A stretch of 64,000 nt of DNA. It comes from Acholeplasma laidlawii (GTDB lineage: Bacteria > Bacillota_I > Bacilli_A > Acholeplasmatales > Acholeplasmataceae). A program made the translations under genes and the position numbers. Location: NCBI RefSeq assembly GCF_015709225.1, contig NZ_JADNRS010000029.1:124001-188000 (forward strand). Reading direction: 5' to 3'. Positions 53,270 to 62,896 of the stretch are shown piece by piece (within the stretch, counting starts at the first letter, position 1; each line of letters begins with the position of its first letter). A model generated the notes under the pieces. The model saw nothing but the letters and a program-made list of their open reading frames with translations, did not search any database and had not been told where the DNA came from.

Positions 53270-54589
53270 ATGGGCTTAAAGAACCAAAAGCATAGGTTAA
53301 AGGGCTTTGGAAAAAAGCTGTTTTCTAAATATTTTGGTTTTGAAACTGGAATTGATATTGCTAATGACGTAGCTGTTTTATATAGAAGAAATGTAGTGAT
53401 TAAAAACATCGTATTTATATCAAACTTGCTATATTCTTTAGTGTTTTTCATTCTAGGCTTTAGTGTTGCCAATCCGACAACCGATTGGATTTTTGCTATT
53501 GCTGCTCTACCAATTACCTATACAGTAGGTAGACTACAATCTAAGCTTATCGACTTAGACCACAACGATTTAACAAAACAACAGATTGCTATGTATGTAT
53601 CTAGTTTTTGGATTTTTATATCTGCAGTGATGGTTTATATACGTGTTTATGCAGTCGGACAAAATGCGCCGTTTGAAACTGCAAGTTACGTATTAATATT
53701 TTATGCGTTAGTTCAAATATCGCTTTACCAAGACAAAAGGTTACTATCAAACTCATTTGTTTCATTAGTTGGGTTTGTTACATTAATACATATATCCATT
53801 ACTTATAATTTCTTTAATTTAGGCCTTACTTGGCAAGAGTTCTTATCAACGATATTTACTGATCCAGTACTAGCTATTCAAGTAGCTGACTTAGCCTTAA
53901 GAACAGTTATATTTATATTATTTTATTTAATCAATTATATTATTGTTTCTATTGGACAATCCATCCAGGAAGAAAGAAAAAAGGAATTGAACAAACGCCG
54001 TGAAGTACAAATGGACTTCACGCATATCGTTAGATCATTATTTAACGTTGTATTTCAATCTGCAAGTACCATATTAAATGAAAGACATGCCTATAATGTG
54101 GCATCTGTTGCATCAAAAATAGCTACATTTTATCACTTGGATGAACAAGACAAAATTGAGTTAGAAAAATACGCACTGATTCATTTAAGATTTGATGAAA
54201 TCAAGGATTTAATGATAGAAACAGATAGCTATAATGAACATACCTATGAAGTATTAAAAGAAAAGACAGATTTAGGTGCAAAAATTGGTAAAAGAATTCA
54301 ACTTGCTCAAAAATCTAATGATATTATTAGAGCACATTATGAAGGAAGTGCTGATGAAGCATTTGCTCAACAAATGAATAAAATCCAATTTGAGATACCA
54401 AATCAAATTATCTTACTGGCGGATTGTTATGTTTCTTTAAGAAGTTTATCGACATACTATCATCCAAACAGCCACCCACAAACGATGGACTTATTTAAGA
54501 AACAATTAACACCATATTTTGATTATTCATTAAGGGAAACATTCTTTAAATACAACACAGAAATTGATCAACTTTATCATGATTTATAA
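53270..54589 (+). CDS. Membrane protein with a degenerate HD-GYP-like domain
   Basis: A 439-residue protein. About six membrane helices occupy residues 45-235. The C-terminal 190 residues have the helix pattern of HD-GYP phosphodiesterases: ERHAYNVASVASKIA where HSxRVA is expected, ALIHLRFDEIKD in place of ALLHDIGKI, IRAHYEGSADEAF in place of HHExxDGxGYP, and IPNQIILLADCYVSLRS matching IPLxARIxxVADxYDALTS. The HD doublet and GYP motif are lost. It is thus a likely inactive relative of a c-di-nucleotide phosphodiesterase; the relation rests on pattern only. Confidence 0.6.
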   Translation: MGLKNQKHRLKGFGKKLFSKYFGFETGIDIANDVAVLYRRNVVIKNIVFISNLLYSLVFFILGFSVANPTTDWIFAIAALPITYTVGRLQSKLIDLDHNDLTKQQIAMYVSSFWIFISAVMVYIRVYAVGQNAPFETASYVLIFYALVQISLYQDKRLLSNSFVSLVGFVTLIHISITYNFFNLGLTWQEFLSTIFTDPVLAIQVADLALRTVIFILFYLINYIIVSIGQSIQEERKKELNKRREVQMDFTHIVRSLFNVVFQSASTILNERHAYNVASVASKIATFYHLDEQDKIELEKYALIHLRFDEIKDLMIETDSYNEHTYEVLKEKTDLGAKIGKRIQLAQKSNDIIRAHYEGSADEAFAQQMNKIQFEIPNQIILLADCYVSLRSLSTYYHPNSHPQTMDLFKKQLTPYFDYSLRETFFKYNTEIDQLYHDL

Positions 54590-54618
54590 AACATATTTTA
54601 CATAATTATGTATCTTAG

Positions 54619-54647
54619 TTTACAAAATATCTAATAAAGGTTATCAT
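54619..54647 (+). promoter_or_regulatory. Promoter of metK
   Basis: TTTACA (54619-54624), exactly 17 bp, TATCAT (54642-54647), about 20 bases before the riboswitch. Confidence 0.75.
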
Positions 54648-54666
54648 ATTAACAATTCAATAAAAA

Positions 54667-54761
54667 CTTATTCAGAGCAGGTGAGGTGATCAGTCCTTTG
54701 ACCCTGCAGCAACCTATTTAATTTAGGTGCTCAACTGACAGGGGGCTAACCCACCAATAAG
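54667..54761 (+). promoter_or_regulatory. SAM riboswitch (S-box, SAM-I type)
   Basis: The closing helix P1 pairs CTTATT (54667-54672) with AATAAG (54756-54761). Inside are S-box landmarks: CAGAGCAGGTGA at the 5' side, GCAACC (54709-54714) pairing across to GGTGCT (54726-54731), and AACTGACAG. It lies directly before metK. SAM binding should stabilise P1 and let the downstream terminator form, lowering metK expression when SAM is plentiful. Confidence 0.92.
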
Positions 54762-54771
54762 GAGATTACAT

Positions 54772-54796
54772 CACTTCCTTCTTGGGAAGTGTTTTT
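54772..54796 (+). terminator. Riboswitch-controlled terminator before metK
   Basis: Arms CACTTCC (54772-54778) and GGAAGTG (54785-54791) followed by T5, ten bases after the aptamer. Confidence 0.88.
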
Positions 54797-54826
54797 ATTA
54801 AGTAAAGGAAGAAAGAGGTAAATATT

Positions 54827-55987
54827 ATGAGTTACATATTTTCAAGCGAAAGTGTCTCTAAAGGACATCCGGATAAAGTAGCGGATTTTATAGCAGATTC
54901 AGTATTAGATTTAGTATTAACAAATGACCCTAAAGCACGTTGTGCGATTGAGGTTGCTTTAGCACATACAACGGTTTATATTTTTGGTGAGGTATCAACA
55001 AGTTATATATTAACAGATGAGATTATTATTGAAACTGCAAAAAAAGCAATCGATTTTTGTGGTTATAATGATGAAAAATTCATCTTTGATGCAAAATCAG
55101 CAACCTATCATGTTAACATTCATAAACAAAGTGCAGATATCGCACTAGGGGTTGATGAAACAGATAATAAAGAACAAGGTGCAGGGGATCAAGGTATTAT
55201 GTTTGGTTATGCTAAAGATGATACGAAAGAACTTTTACCTTTACCAATTTTTCTCGCACATGAATTAACTAAACGTTTAGCTTTTGTTAGAGAAGAAGGT
55301 ATTGTATCAGGACTTGGACCAGATGGTAAATCTCAAGTATCTGTTTTATATAATGAAAACCACGAACCACTGGAAGTTACAGCGATTGTATTATCTACTC
55401 AACATGAAGCTTCAAAGACACTTGAAAGTGTTAAAGACGACATGATGGAACATGTTATCTTAGAAGTCATTCCAAAACATTTAATTACAGATAACACTAA
55501 ATACTATATTAATCCAACCGGTAGATTTGTCATTGGTGGACCAGTAGGAGATAGTGGTTTAACAGGTCGTAAACTTATTGTAGACACTTACGGTGGATAC
55601 TCACGCCACGGTGGTGGTGCATTTAGTGGTAAAGATGCATCTAAAGTAGACAGATCAGCATCTTATATGGCAAGATACTTAGCAAAACAAGTCGTAGGAA
55701 GTGGTATTGCAAAAACTTGCGAAATCCAATTGGCTTATGCAATTGGTGTTGCAGAGCCAGTAAGTTTATATGTAAACACTTTTGGCACATCCAAAGTAAG
55801 TAATGAAGTGATTGCTGAAACAATTTCTAAAAACTTTGATTTAAGACCTAAAGCAATTATTAATTATCTTGGACTTACGAACCCAATCTTCAAACAAACC
55901 ACTCATAATGGCCATTTTGGTAAGTTAGATTCTAATTTAAGTTGGGAAAAATTAGATAAAATTGATATTTTCGAACAATTAGTATAA
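54827..55987 (+). CDS. metK: S-adenosylmethionine synthetase
   Basis: A 386-residue MetK that makes SAM from methionine and ATP. Motifs: SVSKGHPDKVADF near residues 9-21, GAGDQGIMFGYA near 117-128 and the P-loop-like GGGAFSGKDASKVDRSA near 262-278. The start follows AAAGAGG. Expression is under the SAM riboswitch just upstream, a feedback loop on its own product. Confidence 0.97.
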   Translation: MSYIFSSESVSKGHPDKVADFIADSVLDLVLTNDPKARCAIEVALAHTTVYIFGEVSTSYILTDEIIIETAKKAIDFCGYNDEKFIFDAKSATYHVNIHKQSADIALGVDETDNKEQGAGDQGIMFGYAKDDTKELLPLPIFLAHELTKRLAFVREEGIVSGLGPDGKSQVSVLYNENHEPLEVTAIVLSTQHEASKTLESVKDDMMEHVILEVIPKHLITDNTKYYINPTGRFVIGGPVGDSGLTGRKLIVDTYGGYSRHGGGAFSGKDASKVDRSASYMARYLAKQVVGSGIAKTCEIQLAYAIGVAEPVSLYVNTFGTSKVSNEVIAETISKNFDLRPKAIINYLGLTNPIFKQTTHNGHFGKLDSNLSWEKLDKIDIFEQLV

Positions 55988-56035
55988 AATACACATATTC
56001 ACTAACCGTAAAAAGCTTGAGAGGGTGACAGTAAG

Positions 56036-56605
56036 ATGGACAATTTAATATGGCTTTACATTGTAGCAGGTACGATAGTACTGATTCTAGTAATTATATG
56101 GGTTTGGTATCTAATCGATTCTAATAATTTTAAAAAGAATAAAGATAATATTGAAGATTTAATGGTTGACATAGATGAAATAATCATGAATAAACATCAC
56201 CTGTTAAATTTTATGATAGAACAAACTAAAAGAAGTTTAACAATTGAAGCTAAAATACTAAATGAAATGCTTGAAATATCAGTCATTTCAAATACAGATA
56301 GTGTTGAACAAAAACAAGATATATCATTTCAATTAACTCAATCTATGCACATGTTATATGAAATGATTACAGATCATGAAGATTTAAAAACATCAAAAGA
56401 GATTAAAGAAAAACTGGACGAATGGATTATCCTAGAAGAAAGTTTACAAAGCACTAGAAAATTATATAATAAAAATGTTTCTAATTTTAATCACAAAATA
56501 GTAGCATTTCCTTCAAACATTATAGCAAAGATGAAAAAGTATAAAAGAAAAGATTTCTTTGAAGCAGACATCTTGCTGACTAAAGAAGAAGTAGACAGTT
56601 TATAA
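56036..56605 (+). CDS. LemA-like membrane protein
   Basis: A 189-residue protein with one N-terminal membrane helix (about 6-27) and a long helical body. The C-terminal part RKLYNKNVSNFNHKIVAFPSNIIAK followed by DFFEAD matches the LemA family signature (ARxxYNxxVxxYNxxIxxFPxNIIA then FFE). The N-terminal half is more diverged than usual. LemA proteins have an exposed helical bundle and no established function. It lies 48 bp after metK with no terminator between, so it may share the riboswitch-controlled message. Confidence 0.75.
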   Translation: MDNLIWLYIVAGTIVLILVIIWVWYLIDSNNFKKNKDNIEDLMVDIDEIIMNKHHLLNFMIEQTKRSLTIEAKILNEMLEISVISNTDSVEQKQDISFQLTQSMHMLYEMITDHEDLKTSKEIKEKLDEWIILEESLQSTRKLYNKNVSNFNHKIVAFPSNIIAKMKKYKRKDFFEADILLTKEEVDSL

Positions 56606-56617
56606 AGCATACCAAAG

Positions 56618-56640
56618 AGGGTACTAAAAAGTACCCTTTT
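56618..56640 (+). terminator. Terminator after the LemA-like gene
   Basis: Arms AGGGTACT and AGTACCCT (56618-56637) around an AAAA loop, followed by a T-rich run. Confidence 0.9.
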
Positions 56641-56928
56641 ATTTTTTATATATACATATTTGAATAAAAATAATACAAATAAAATGAATTAATAGTAAAT
56701 ATTGAATTTAGTATAAAAAAACACGATATTTATGTAAAAGTCATTTGAAATAGTTGGGATTATTTGGAGAAATCATATTAAATATGGTATCATTTAGTGA
56801 TGTCATCTATAGATGATTGATAAGTAAACAATGATAATGTTTGATTTGGGTATTATGCCAAATCATTTTAGATTAAATAAAGATTAATTAATTACACATA
56901 AACTTAAACAAGTAAAGGAAGTGATGTT
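56641..56928 (+). promoter_or_regulatory. secA upstream region with probable promoter and leader hairpin
   Basis: A possible promoter is TTGGAG (56765-56770), 18 bp, TATCAT (56789-56794). Downstream, GATTTGG can pair with CCAAATC (about 56844-56866) and run into ATTTT, a leader hairpin ahead of the AAAGGAAG ribosome site of secA. The rest is AT-rich with nothing recognised. Confidence 0.45.
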
Positions 56929-59397
56929 ATGTTTGGACTATTTGATTCAACCAAAAAAGCAGTAAAAAAATATAACAAAGTAGCTCATAAAATAATGGCT
57001 CTAGAAGATACAATGAAAGCGATGAGTGACGAAGCATTAAAAAATCAAACTAAAATTTTTAAAGATCGCATTAAAAACGGAGAAACTTTAGACGATATTT
57101 TAGTTGAGGCATTTGCAACAGTTAGAGAAGCTTCAAAACGTGTAACTGGGCTTACACCATATTTTGTACAATTAGTAGGTGGTATGGCCATTCACGATGG
57201 TAATATTGCAGAAATGAGAACTGGTGAAGGTAAAACCTTAACCGCTGTTTTACCTGCATATTTAAATGCCTTAAATGGTAATGGTGTGCATATTGTTACA
57301 GTCAACGAATACTTAGCTAAGCGTGAAGCAGAAGGTGAGATTGGTGATCTATTTAGATTCTTAGGATTAACTGTAGGCTTAAATATTAGAGACTTAGATA
57401 GAGATGGCAAAAAGGCAGCATATGCTTGTGATATTATGTACTCTACGAACTCAGAGTTAGGCTTTGACTACTTAAGAGATCACATGGTCTTATATCATAA
57501 AGATATGGTTGCACAAAGAGGCTACCCATACGCAATTATTGATGAGGTTGACTCGATTTTAATTGATGAGGCTAGAACACCTTTGATTATTTCAGGTCCA
57601 GCTAAACAAACTCAAAACTTATACCAACAATCTGATCGTTTTGTAAAATCTTTAAGTGATCATGAATATGAACTCGATGTAGAGGCAAATACTGTCGAGT
57701 TAACACCTGAAGGTATTGCTAAGGCAGAAAGCTTATTTAATATTGAAAACTTATACGACTTAAGTCATGTATCTTTATTACATCACATCAACAATGCTTT
57801 AAAAGCGAATTTCACCATGTTTATAGACAAAGAATATATGGTTGTAGAAGGTGAAGTTTTAATTATTGACCAATTTACAGGTCGTGTACTAAAGGGTAGA
57901 CAATTTAGTGAAGGTCTACACCAAGCACTTGAAGCCAAAGAAAACGTTGAAATTAAAAAAGAAACTGTTACAGTAGCTACAATTACGTACCAAAACTTCT
58001 TTAGAATGTATAAAAAATTATCTGGTATGACGGGTACTGCAAAAACAGAAGAAGATGAATTTGTAGAAATTTATAACATGAGTGTTATTGAAATTCCTAC
58101 AAATAAACCAGTCATTAGAGAAGATGCTAAAGATTACTTCTTTGTAACAGCAGAAGAAAAATATCAAGCATTAATTGAAGAGATCAAACGTAGACACGAA
58201 ATTGGGCAACCCATATTAATTGGTACAATTGCAGTTGAAACATCAGAATTTTTAAGTATGGAATTACGCAAACATCGTATTAACCATGAAGTATTAAACG
58301 CTAAAAACCATGAAAGAGAAGCTGAAATTGTTGCTAAAGCTGGTCAAAAAGGTGGGGTTACAATCGCGACCAACATGGCTGGACGTGGTACCGACATTAA
58401 ACTTGGTGAAGGTGTAGTGGAACTTGGTGGTTTAGCAGTATTAGGTTCTGAAAAACACGATGCTAGACGTATTGATAATCAGTTAAGAGGTCGTTCTGGA
58501 CGTCAAGGGGATCCTGGTTTTTCAAGATTCTACTTATCTGCAGAAGATGAACTCATGGTACGTCGTGGAGGAGACCGTTTTAGAACAATTATTGAAACAC
58601 TTCAACGTGCCCAAGCAACCGGTGAACCAGTAACTTCTAAGATGATTACATCTTTAATTACTGGTGCACAAAAACGTAGTGAAGGTGTCAACTCAGAAAT
58701 TAGAAAAAATGTCTTAAGATATGACGATGTTTTAAGAGTGCAAAGAGAAATTATTTATGCTGAACGTACTTCTATTTTAACTAAAGAAACTGTTGAAGCA
58801 GAAGTCATTAAGTTTATTGAAACAATTGTTGAAGCTGAAATCGATGAGTTTATTATTCCTCACGGAAGAAATAAATTTGAAATTAAAGATGAAGCAATTG
58901 TTCACCATTTTGAAAGTTTCTTAATACCTAAAGGTATGGTTAAAATTGAAGATGTAAATGAAATGGATGAAGTAGAAATTGTCAACCATTATAAAGATCT
59001 TGCGATTAAATTATTAGTAAGCAAAAAAGAAGTTGTACCTCAAGAAGTGTACAATGAGTTTTTAAAAGTAATCATGTTACGTGTAATTGATACTTATTGG
59101 ATGCGTCATATTGATGCAATGAGTGAGTTACGACAAGGTGTTAGACTACAATCATACGGTCAACAAAATCCGTTAATTATTTACCAAAAAGAAGGAAAAC
59201 GTATGTTTGATGAAATGCGCTACAATATTTCAAAAGATATTGCTAGATATGCTGCACTGGGTCGTATTGAATTAAATGTTAGCCGTGAAGCGGTTGTTAA
59301 AAATACAAGCACAAACCAAGGTGAAGATGCTTCTAAACAAAAACGTAAACAACCTAAGCGTGCTCACAGAAGTCAATTACCGTGGAATAGAAGGTAG
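56929..59397 (+). CDS. secA: Preprotein translocase ATPase SecA
   Basis: An 822-residue SecA, the motor of Sec export. Walker A is MRTGEGKTLTA near residues 95-105 and the DEAD-type box is IIDEVDSILIDEARTPLIIS near 203. The C-terminal helicase half has NMAGRGTDIKL and LRGRSGRQGDPG. The protein ends in a basic tail (KQKRKQPKRAHRS) and lacks the C-terminal zinc motif, as in several Mollicutes. prfB starts 2 bp after its stop. Confidence 0.97.
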   Translation: MFGLFDSTKKAVKKYNKVAHKIMALEDTMKAMSDEALKNQTKIFKDRIKNGETLDDILVEAFATVREASKRVTGLTPYFVQLVGGMAIHDGNIAEMRTGEGKTLTAVLPAYLNALNGNGVHIVTVNEYLAKREAEGEIGDLFRFLGLTVGLNIRDLDRDGKKAAYACDIMYSTNSELGFDYLRDHMVLYHKDMVAQRGYPYAIIDEVDSILIDEARTPLIISGPAKQTQNLYQQSDRFVKSLSDHEYELDVEANTVELTPEGIAKAESLFNIENLYDLSHVSLLHHINNALKANFTMFIDKEYMVVEGEVLIIDQFTGRVLKGRQFSEGLHQALEAKENVEIKKETVTVATITYQNFFRMYKKLSGMTGTAKTEEDEFVEIYNMSVIEIPTNKPVIREDAKDYFFVTAEEKYQALIEEIKRRHEIGQPILIGTIAVETSEFLSMELRKHRINHEVLNAKNHEREAEIVAKAGQKGGVTIATNMAGRGTDIKLGEGVVELGGLAVLGSEKHDARRIDNQLRGRSGRQGDPGFSRFYLSAEDELMVRRGGDRFRTIIETLQRAQATGEPVTSKMITSLITGAQKRSEGVNSEIRKNVLRYDDVLRVQREIIYAERTSILTKETVEAEVIKFIETIVEAEIDEFIIPHGRNKFEIKDEAIVHHFESFLIPKGMVKIEDVNEMDEVEIVNHYKDLAIKLLVSKKEVVPQEVYNEFLKVIMLRVIDTYWMRHIDAMSELRQGVRLQSYGQQNPLIIYQKEGKRMFDEMRYNISKDIARYAALGRIELNVSREAVVKNTSTNQGEDASKQKRKQPKRAHRSQLPWNRR

Positions 59398-59399
59398 TT

Positions 59400-60497
59400 A
59401 TGGAAAAGTACGAAGTAAATAAGACACTAGAACTTTTTGAAACAAAAATTAAAGATTTAGAAAATGCTTTAGATTTAGATGCTATTAATAACAGATTAAA
59501 AGAAATCGAACCCATCATGGCAAATCCTAATTTTTGGAATGATTCAAATCAAGCAAAAAAGATTAGCCAAGAATTAAATCAACTTACAGAGAAAAAACAA
59601 ACTATTACATCGATTCAAAATCAATATGAAGATGCACTGATGTGGCTTGAAGAAGCCAAAGAAGGTACTGAGAGTTGGGATGTTTTAGAAGATGAAATTG
59701 ATTCACTTCAAAAGAAGATTTCCGAGTTTGAAATTGAAGTATTACTCAATGGAGAATATGATCATAACAATGCAATCTTAGAACTTCATCCAGGTGCTGG
59801 TGGAACAGAATCCATGGACTGGTGTGGTATTTTAATGCGAATGTATGAACGCTTTGCTGGCTATAAAGGGTATAAGGTAGAAATACTAAACTACTTAGCG
59901 GGTGAAGAAGCGGGTGTCAAATCTGTTACATTACGAATTTCTGGTCCGTATGCTTATGGTAATTTAAAGTCTGAACGTGGTGTTCACAGATTAGTTCGTA
60001 TCTCACCATTTGACTCCAATAAAAGAAGACATACATCCTTTGTTTCATGTGATGTAGCACCTGAAATTGATGAAACAAGTGAAGTTGAATTAAAAGATGA
60101 TGACATTCGTATGGATACATTCCAATCCTCTGGTGCAGGGGGTCAATCCGTTAATACGACTTACTCCGCTGTAAGATTAACGCATATACCATCAGGTATT
60201 GTCGTTAATATTCAAAATGAACGTAGTCAGATCAAGAATAAAGAAGCAGCGATGCAAATTTTAAAATCTAAACTGATACAAAAAGAACTAGAAGAAAAAC
60301 AAGCGAAGTTAAATGCCCTTAAGGGTGAAAAATCAGATATTGGTTGGGGTAGTCAAATTAGATCTTATGTATTCCAACCATATCAAATGGTCAAAGATCA
60401 CAGAACAAATTATGAAGTCGGTAATATTCAGTCTGTCATGGATGGAGATATTGACGGTTTCATTAATGCTTATTTGAAGAGTAAAGCCTATGAATAA
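59400..60497 (+). CDS. prfB: Peptide chain release factor 2, no programmed frameshift
   Basis: A 365-residue RF2, which reads UGA and UAA stops. The tripeptide SPF (RISPFDSNK near residue 202) and GGQ (SSGAGGQSVN near 246) are intact. The frame is continuous from ATG 59400: at the place of the usual CTTTGA frameshift site (ENALDLDAINN) the DNA reads gctttagattta with no stop and no nearby Shine-Dalgarno-like booster. The presence of RF2 supports use of UGA as a stop codon. It overlaps the YitT gene by 8 bp. Confidence 0.97.
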   Translation: MEKYEVNKTLELFETKIKDLENALDLDAINNRLKEIEPIMANPNFWNDSNQAKKISQELNQLTEKKQTITSIQNQYEDALMWLEEAKEGTESWDVLEDEIDSLQKKISEFEIEVLLNGEYDHNNAILELHPGAGGTESMDWCGILMRMYERFAGYKGYKVEILNYLAGEEAGVKSVTLRISGPYAYGNLKSERGVHRLVRISPFDSNKRRHTSFVSCDVAPEIDETSEVELKDDDIRMDTFQSSGAGGQSVNTTYSAVRLTHIPSGIVVNIQNERSQIKNKEAAMQILKSKLIQKELEEKQAKLNALKGEKSDIGWGSQIRSYVFQPYQMVKDHRTNYEVGNIQSVMDGDIDGFINAYLKSKAYE

Positions 60498-61359
60498 AGA
60501 AATGATTAAATCATATACACTCATTACTCTAGGTGTGTTTTTACTACACTTGGCATTTTACTTTTTTATGCAACCAATGGGTTTGATCACAGGTGGTATG
60601 ATGGGAATTAGTTTAATGCTTGAACCATTAATTCCATTTTCTACAGGTATTACCTATCTCATGTTAAATATTGTAGCACTTACAATTGGCGGTATTTTAT
60701 TTGGTAAAGATTTCTTTTTAAAGACTGTATTTGCAAGTATTTTGTCACCTGTTTTAGTGACATTATTTGAAGTTTTAAAGATAGAAGATACACTTATACT
60801 AAATCAAATTGATCTACACTATCAACTCTTAGTAGCAAGTATTGCTAGTGGGGTATTAGCTGGTGTGGGTCTTGGTCTAGTCTTAAGATATAATGCAACC
60901 ACAGGTGGTATGGATATCTTTCAAAAGATTATCAATAAATATTTAAAAGTACCATTTTCTGTGGCAGTTTATCTAACAGATGGTTTAATTATTTTACTTG
61001 GTGCATTTATAAGTCTACAAAATGGGTTATTTGCTATTTTAGCTATGTTATTAACAGCATATATGTTAGAAAAAACAGCGATATTTGGAAGAAACGCCTT
61101 TGCACTGATGATTATTACCAAAAAACATGATGAGATTAAAGATGCAATTTATGAACGTATAGACCGAGGTGTAACAAGATTAAAAGCTGTCGGTGGCTAC
61201 TCTGGTATTGAAAAAGAATTAGTACTTACTACGATGAATCGCCAACAACTCTATATTGCTAAAGAGTTTATTACACAAATAGATCCAAACGCATTTACAC
61301 TCATTATCTCAACAAAAGAAGTATTAGGTGAAGGTTTTCACCGTGACGATCTCACATGA
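60490..61359 (+). CDS. YitT family membrane protein
   Basis: A 289-residue YitT/DUF161 protein. Five to six helices occupy residues 10-195, including GLITGGMMGISLML near 32 and LRYNATTGGMDIFQKII near 134. A soluble C-terminal DUF2179 domain follows (LVLTTMNRQQLYIAKEFITQIDPNAF). The function of the family is not established; transport has been suggested. It overlaps prfB and recX. Confidence 0.92.
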   Translation: MNKEMIKSYTLITLGVFLLHLAFYFFMQPMGLITGGMMGISLMLEPLIPFSTGITYLMLNIVALTIGGILFGKDFFLKTVFASILSPVLVTLFEVLKIEDTLILNQIDLHYQLLVASIASGVLAGVGLGLVLRYNATTGGMDIFQKIINKYLKVPFSVAVYLTDGLIILLGAFISLQNGLFAILAMLLTAYMLEKTAIFGRNAFALMIITKKHDEIKDAIYERIDRGVTRLKAVGGYSGIEKELVLTTMNRQQLYIAKEFITQIDPNAFTLIISTKEVLGEGFHRDDLT

Positions 61360-61925
61360 TAGTCAAAGAGGTTAGAAAACTTAAAACCAATTACCAAGTT
61401 GAATTTCAAAATGGTTATAAGTTAACAATTGATGAAGATACGTTAGTCCAATATAGATTAAGACCAGGTATTGAAGTAGAATCTGTTGAAGTCTTACAAA
61501 AAGCAATGGAAAAACATAAACTACTCAATAAGGCGATCAAATTTGCTTCCTATGGTAAGTCTGAAAATCAAGTGATTAAGTACCTAAATGAACAAGGTAT
61601 GCATAATACGTATGATGCCATTATGATCCTTAAAAAAATGCGTATCATTGATGACTATAAAATGATTCGAGGACTTCAAAATAAGGGGTACTCTTATCTA
61701 CAGTTAGAAGAAAAGTTAAAGTTTTATCAATTTGAACAAAAAGACATCGACTACGCTTTAGAAAATTATAATGAAAAAATTCCTTTATATAAGCAGTTTA
61801 AGTTAGCACTTAAAAAGTATGAAAAGGAAACTGATTATAAAAAGAAACAACAAAAAATCTATCGTTATTTAATGTCTAAAGGCTTTAATGAAGATAGTGT
61901 GATGTCAGTGATGAATATCAGCTAA
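61356..61925 (+). CDS. recX: RecX family regulator of RecA
   Basis: A 189-residue RecX made of three-helix repeats: ESVEVLQKAMEKHKLLNKAIKFASYG, KNEL-like MRIIDDYKMIRGLQNKGYSYLQLEEKL, and a last repeat ending YRYLMSKGFNEDSVMSVM. RecX binds RecA filaments and limits recombination. Its ATG overlaps the YitT TGA. The operon ends with a strong hairpin. Confidence 0.9.
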   Translation: MIVKEVRKLKTNYQVEFQNGYKLTIDEDTLVQYRLRPGIEVESVEVLQKAMEKHKLLNKAIKFASYGKSENQVIKYLNEQGMHNTYDAIMILKKMRIIDDYKMIRGLQNKGYSYLQLEEKLKFYQFEQKDIDYALENYNEKIPLYKQFKLALKKYEKETDYKKKQQKIYRYLMSKGFNEDSVMSVMNIS

Positions 61926-61927
61926 AA

Positions 61928-61956
61928 AAATGAGCACATTTAATATGTGCTCATTT
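61928..61956. terminator. Bidirectional terminator between recX and a HAD gene
   Basis: Perfect 12-bp arms (61928-61939 and 61945-61956) with a five-base loop, flanked by A- and T-rich runs between convergent genes. Confidence 0.9.
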
Positions 61957-61961
61957 ATATT

Positions 61962-62774
61962 TTATAGATTAAAGTATTGTTCTAAGAAGTGGCCAACACC
62001 GGCATTATCATTGTCTGTATCTAGGATTTTATCTGCAACAGCTTTTAACTCTGTTGTACCATTTGGCATTGCAAGACCAAGTGCTACACCTTGAATCATT
62101 TCAATATCATTTAGACCATCACCAAATGCTATAGTGTTTTTCTTATCAATTCCAAAATGATCTGCTACCCACAAAATAGCTGATAATTTAGAGGAACCAG
62201 TCTTATAGATTTCATACACTGCATGTTTAGAATCACTACCCCATAATCTAAAACCGACTTCATCCTTTAAATCATTATTTATATAAGATTCAAAGTTTTG
62301 CATAAATGCATTTTCAACTAAGTAAATCATACCGGTTGGTGTATGTTGTAGTTGGTCAAATTCTGCGTGGATAATTTTAGCATTTTGACTACCCATAAAA
62401 ATGTTATGTAATCTATCTAAATACTTATAAGCGTAGACATGATCACCATAAGAGTAAAATGCAGATACAAGATGTTGTTTAGTATATAAAAATAATTTAT
62501 GTGCAACCTCAACTGTGATACCATCGGTTACAATTTGAAATTTAGGATTTTTAGGTTCTCTAATGTTACCACCATTATCAGTAATTACAGGTGTTGATAA
62601 ATCAAGTTCATTGTAGATATCAATAGTTGCGTGAAATGGTCTACCTGTTGCGAGTACCACCATATGACCTTTGTCTAAGAGTTTATGTATCACTTCTTTA
62701 TTCTTTAAAGGTATTTTTGAAGCATTATTTAATAATGTGCCGTCTAAATCTATAGCAATTAAGTGTCTTTCCAT
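61962..62774 (-). CDS. HAD-superfamily phosphatase (Cof-type), copy 2
   Basis: A 270-residue Cof-type HAD phosphatase. Motif I is AIDLDGTLLNN (residues 7-17), motif II VLATGRPFH near 41, Lys motif in GSSKLSAI near 198, and motif IV AFGDGLNDIEMIQ near 215. GGAGG precedes the ATG. A sugar phosphate or flavin phosphate substrate is likely for this family, not determined here. It is monocistronic. Confidence 0.93.
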   Translation of the reverse strand: MERHLIAIDLDGTLLNNASKIPLKNKEVIHKLLDKGHMVVLATGRPFHATIDIYNELDLSTPVITDNGGNIREPKNPKFQIVTDGITVEVAHKLFLYTKQHLVSAFYSYGDHVYAYKYLDRLHNIFMGSQNAKIIHAEFDQLQHTPTGMIYLVENAFMQNFESYINNDLKDEVGFRLWGSDSKHAVYEIYKTGSSKLSAILWVADHFGIDKKNTIAFGDGLNDIEMIQGVALGLAMPNGTTELKAVADKILDTDNDNAGVGHFLEQYFNL

Positions 62775-62896
62775 TATGAAACCTCCATCATTTGTTAAAG
62801 TCCATTATCGCATATAATAATGCTTCTTACAAGTTTATAAGCCCAATTATGGCATAAATATAGTATAATTTATGTAAAGGATGGTATAAATAACTT

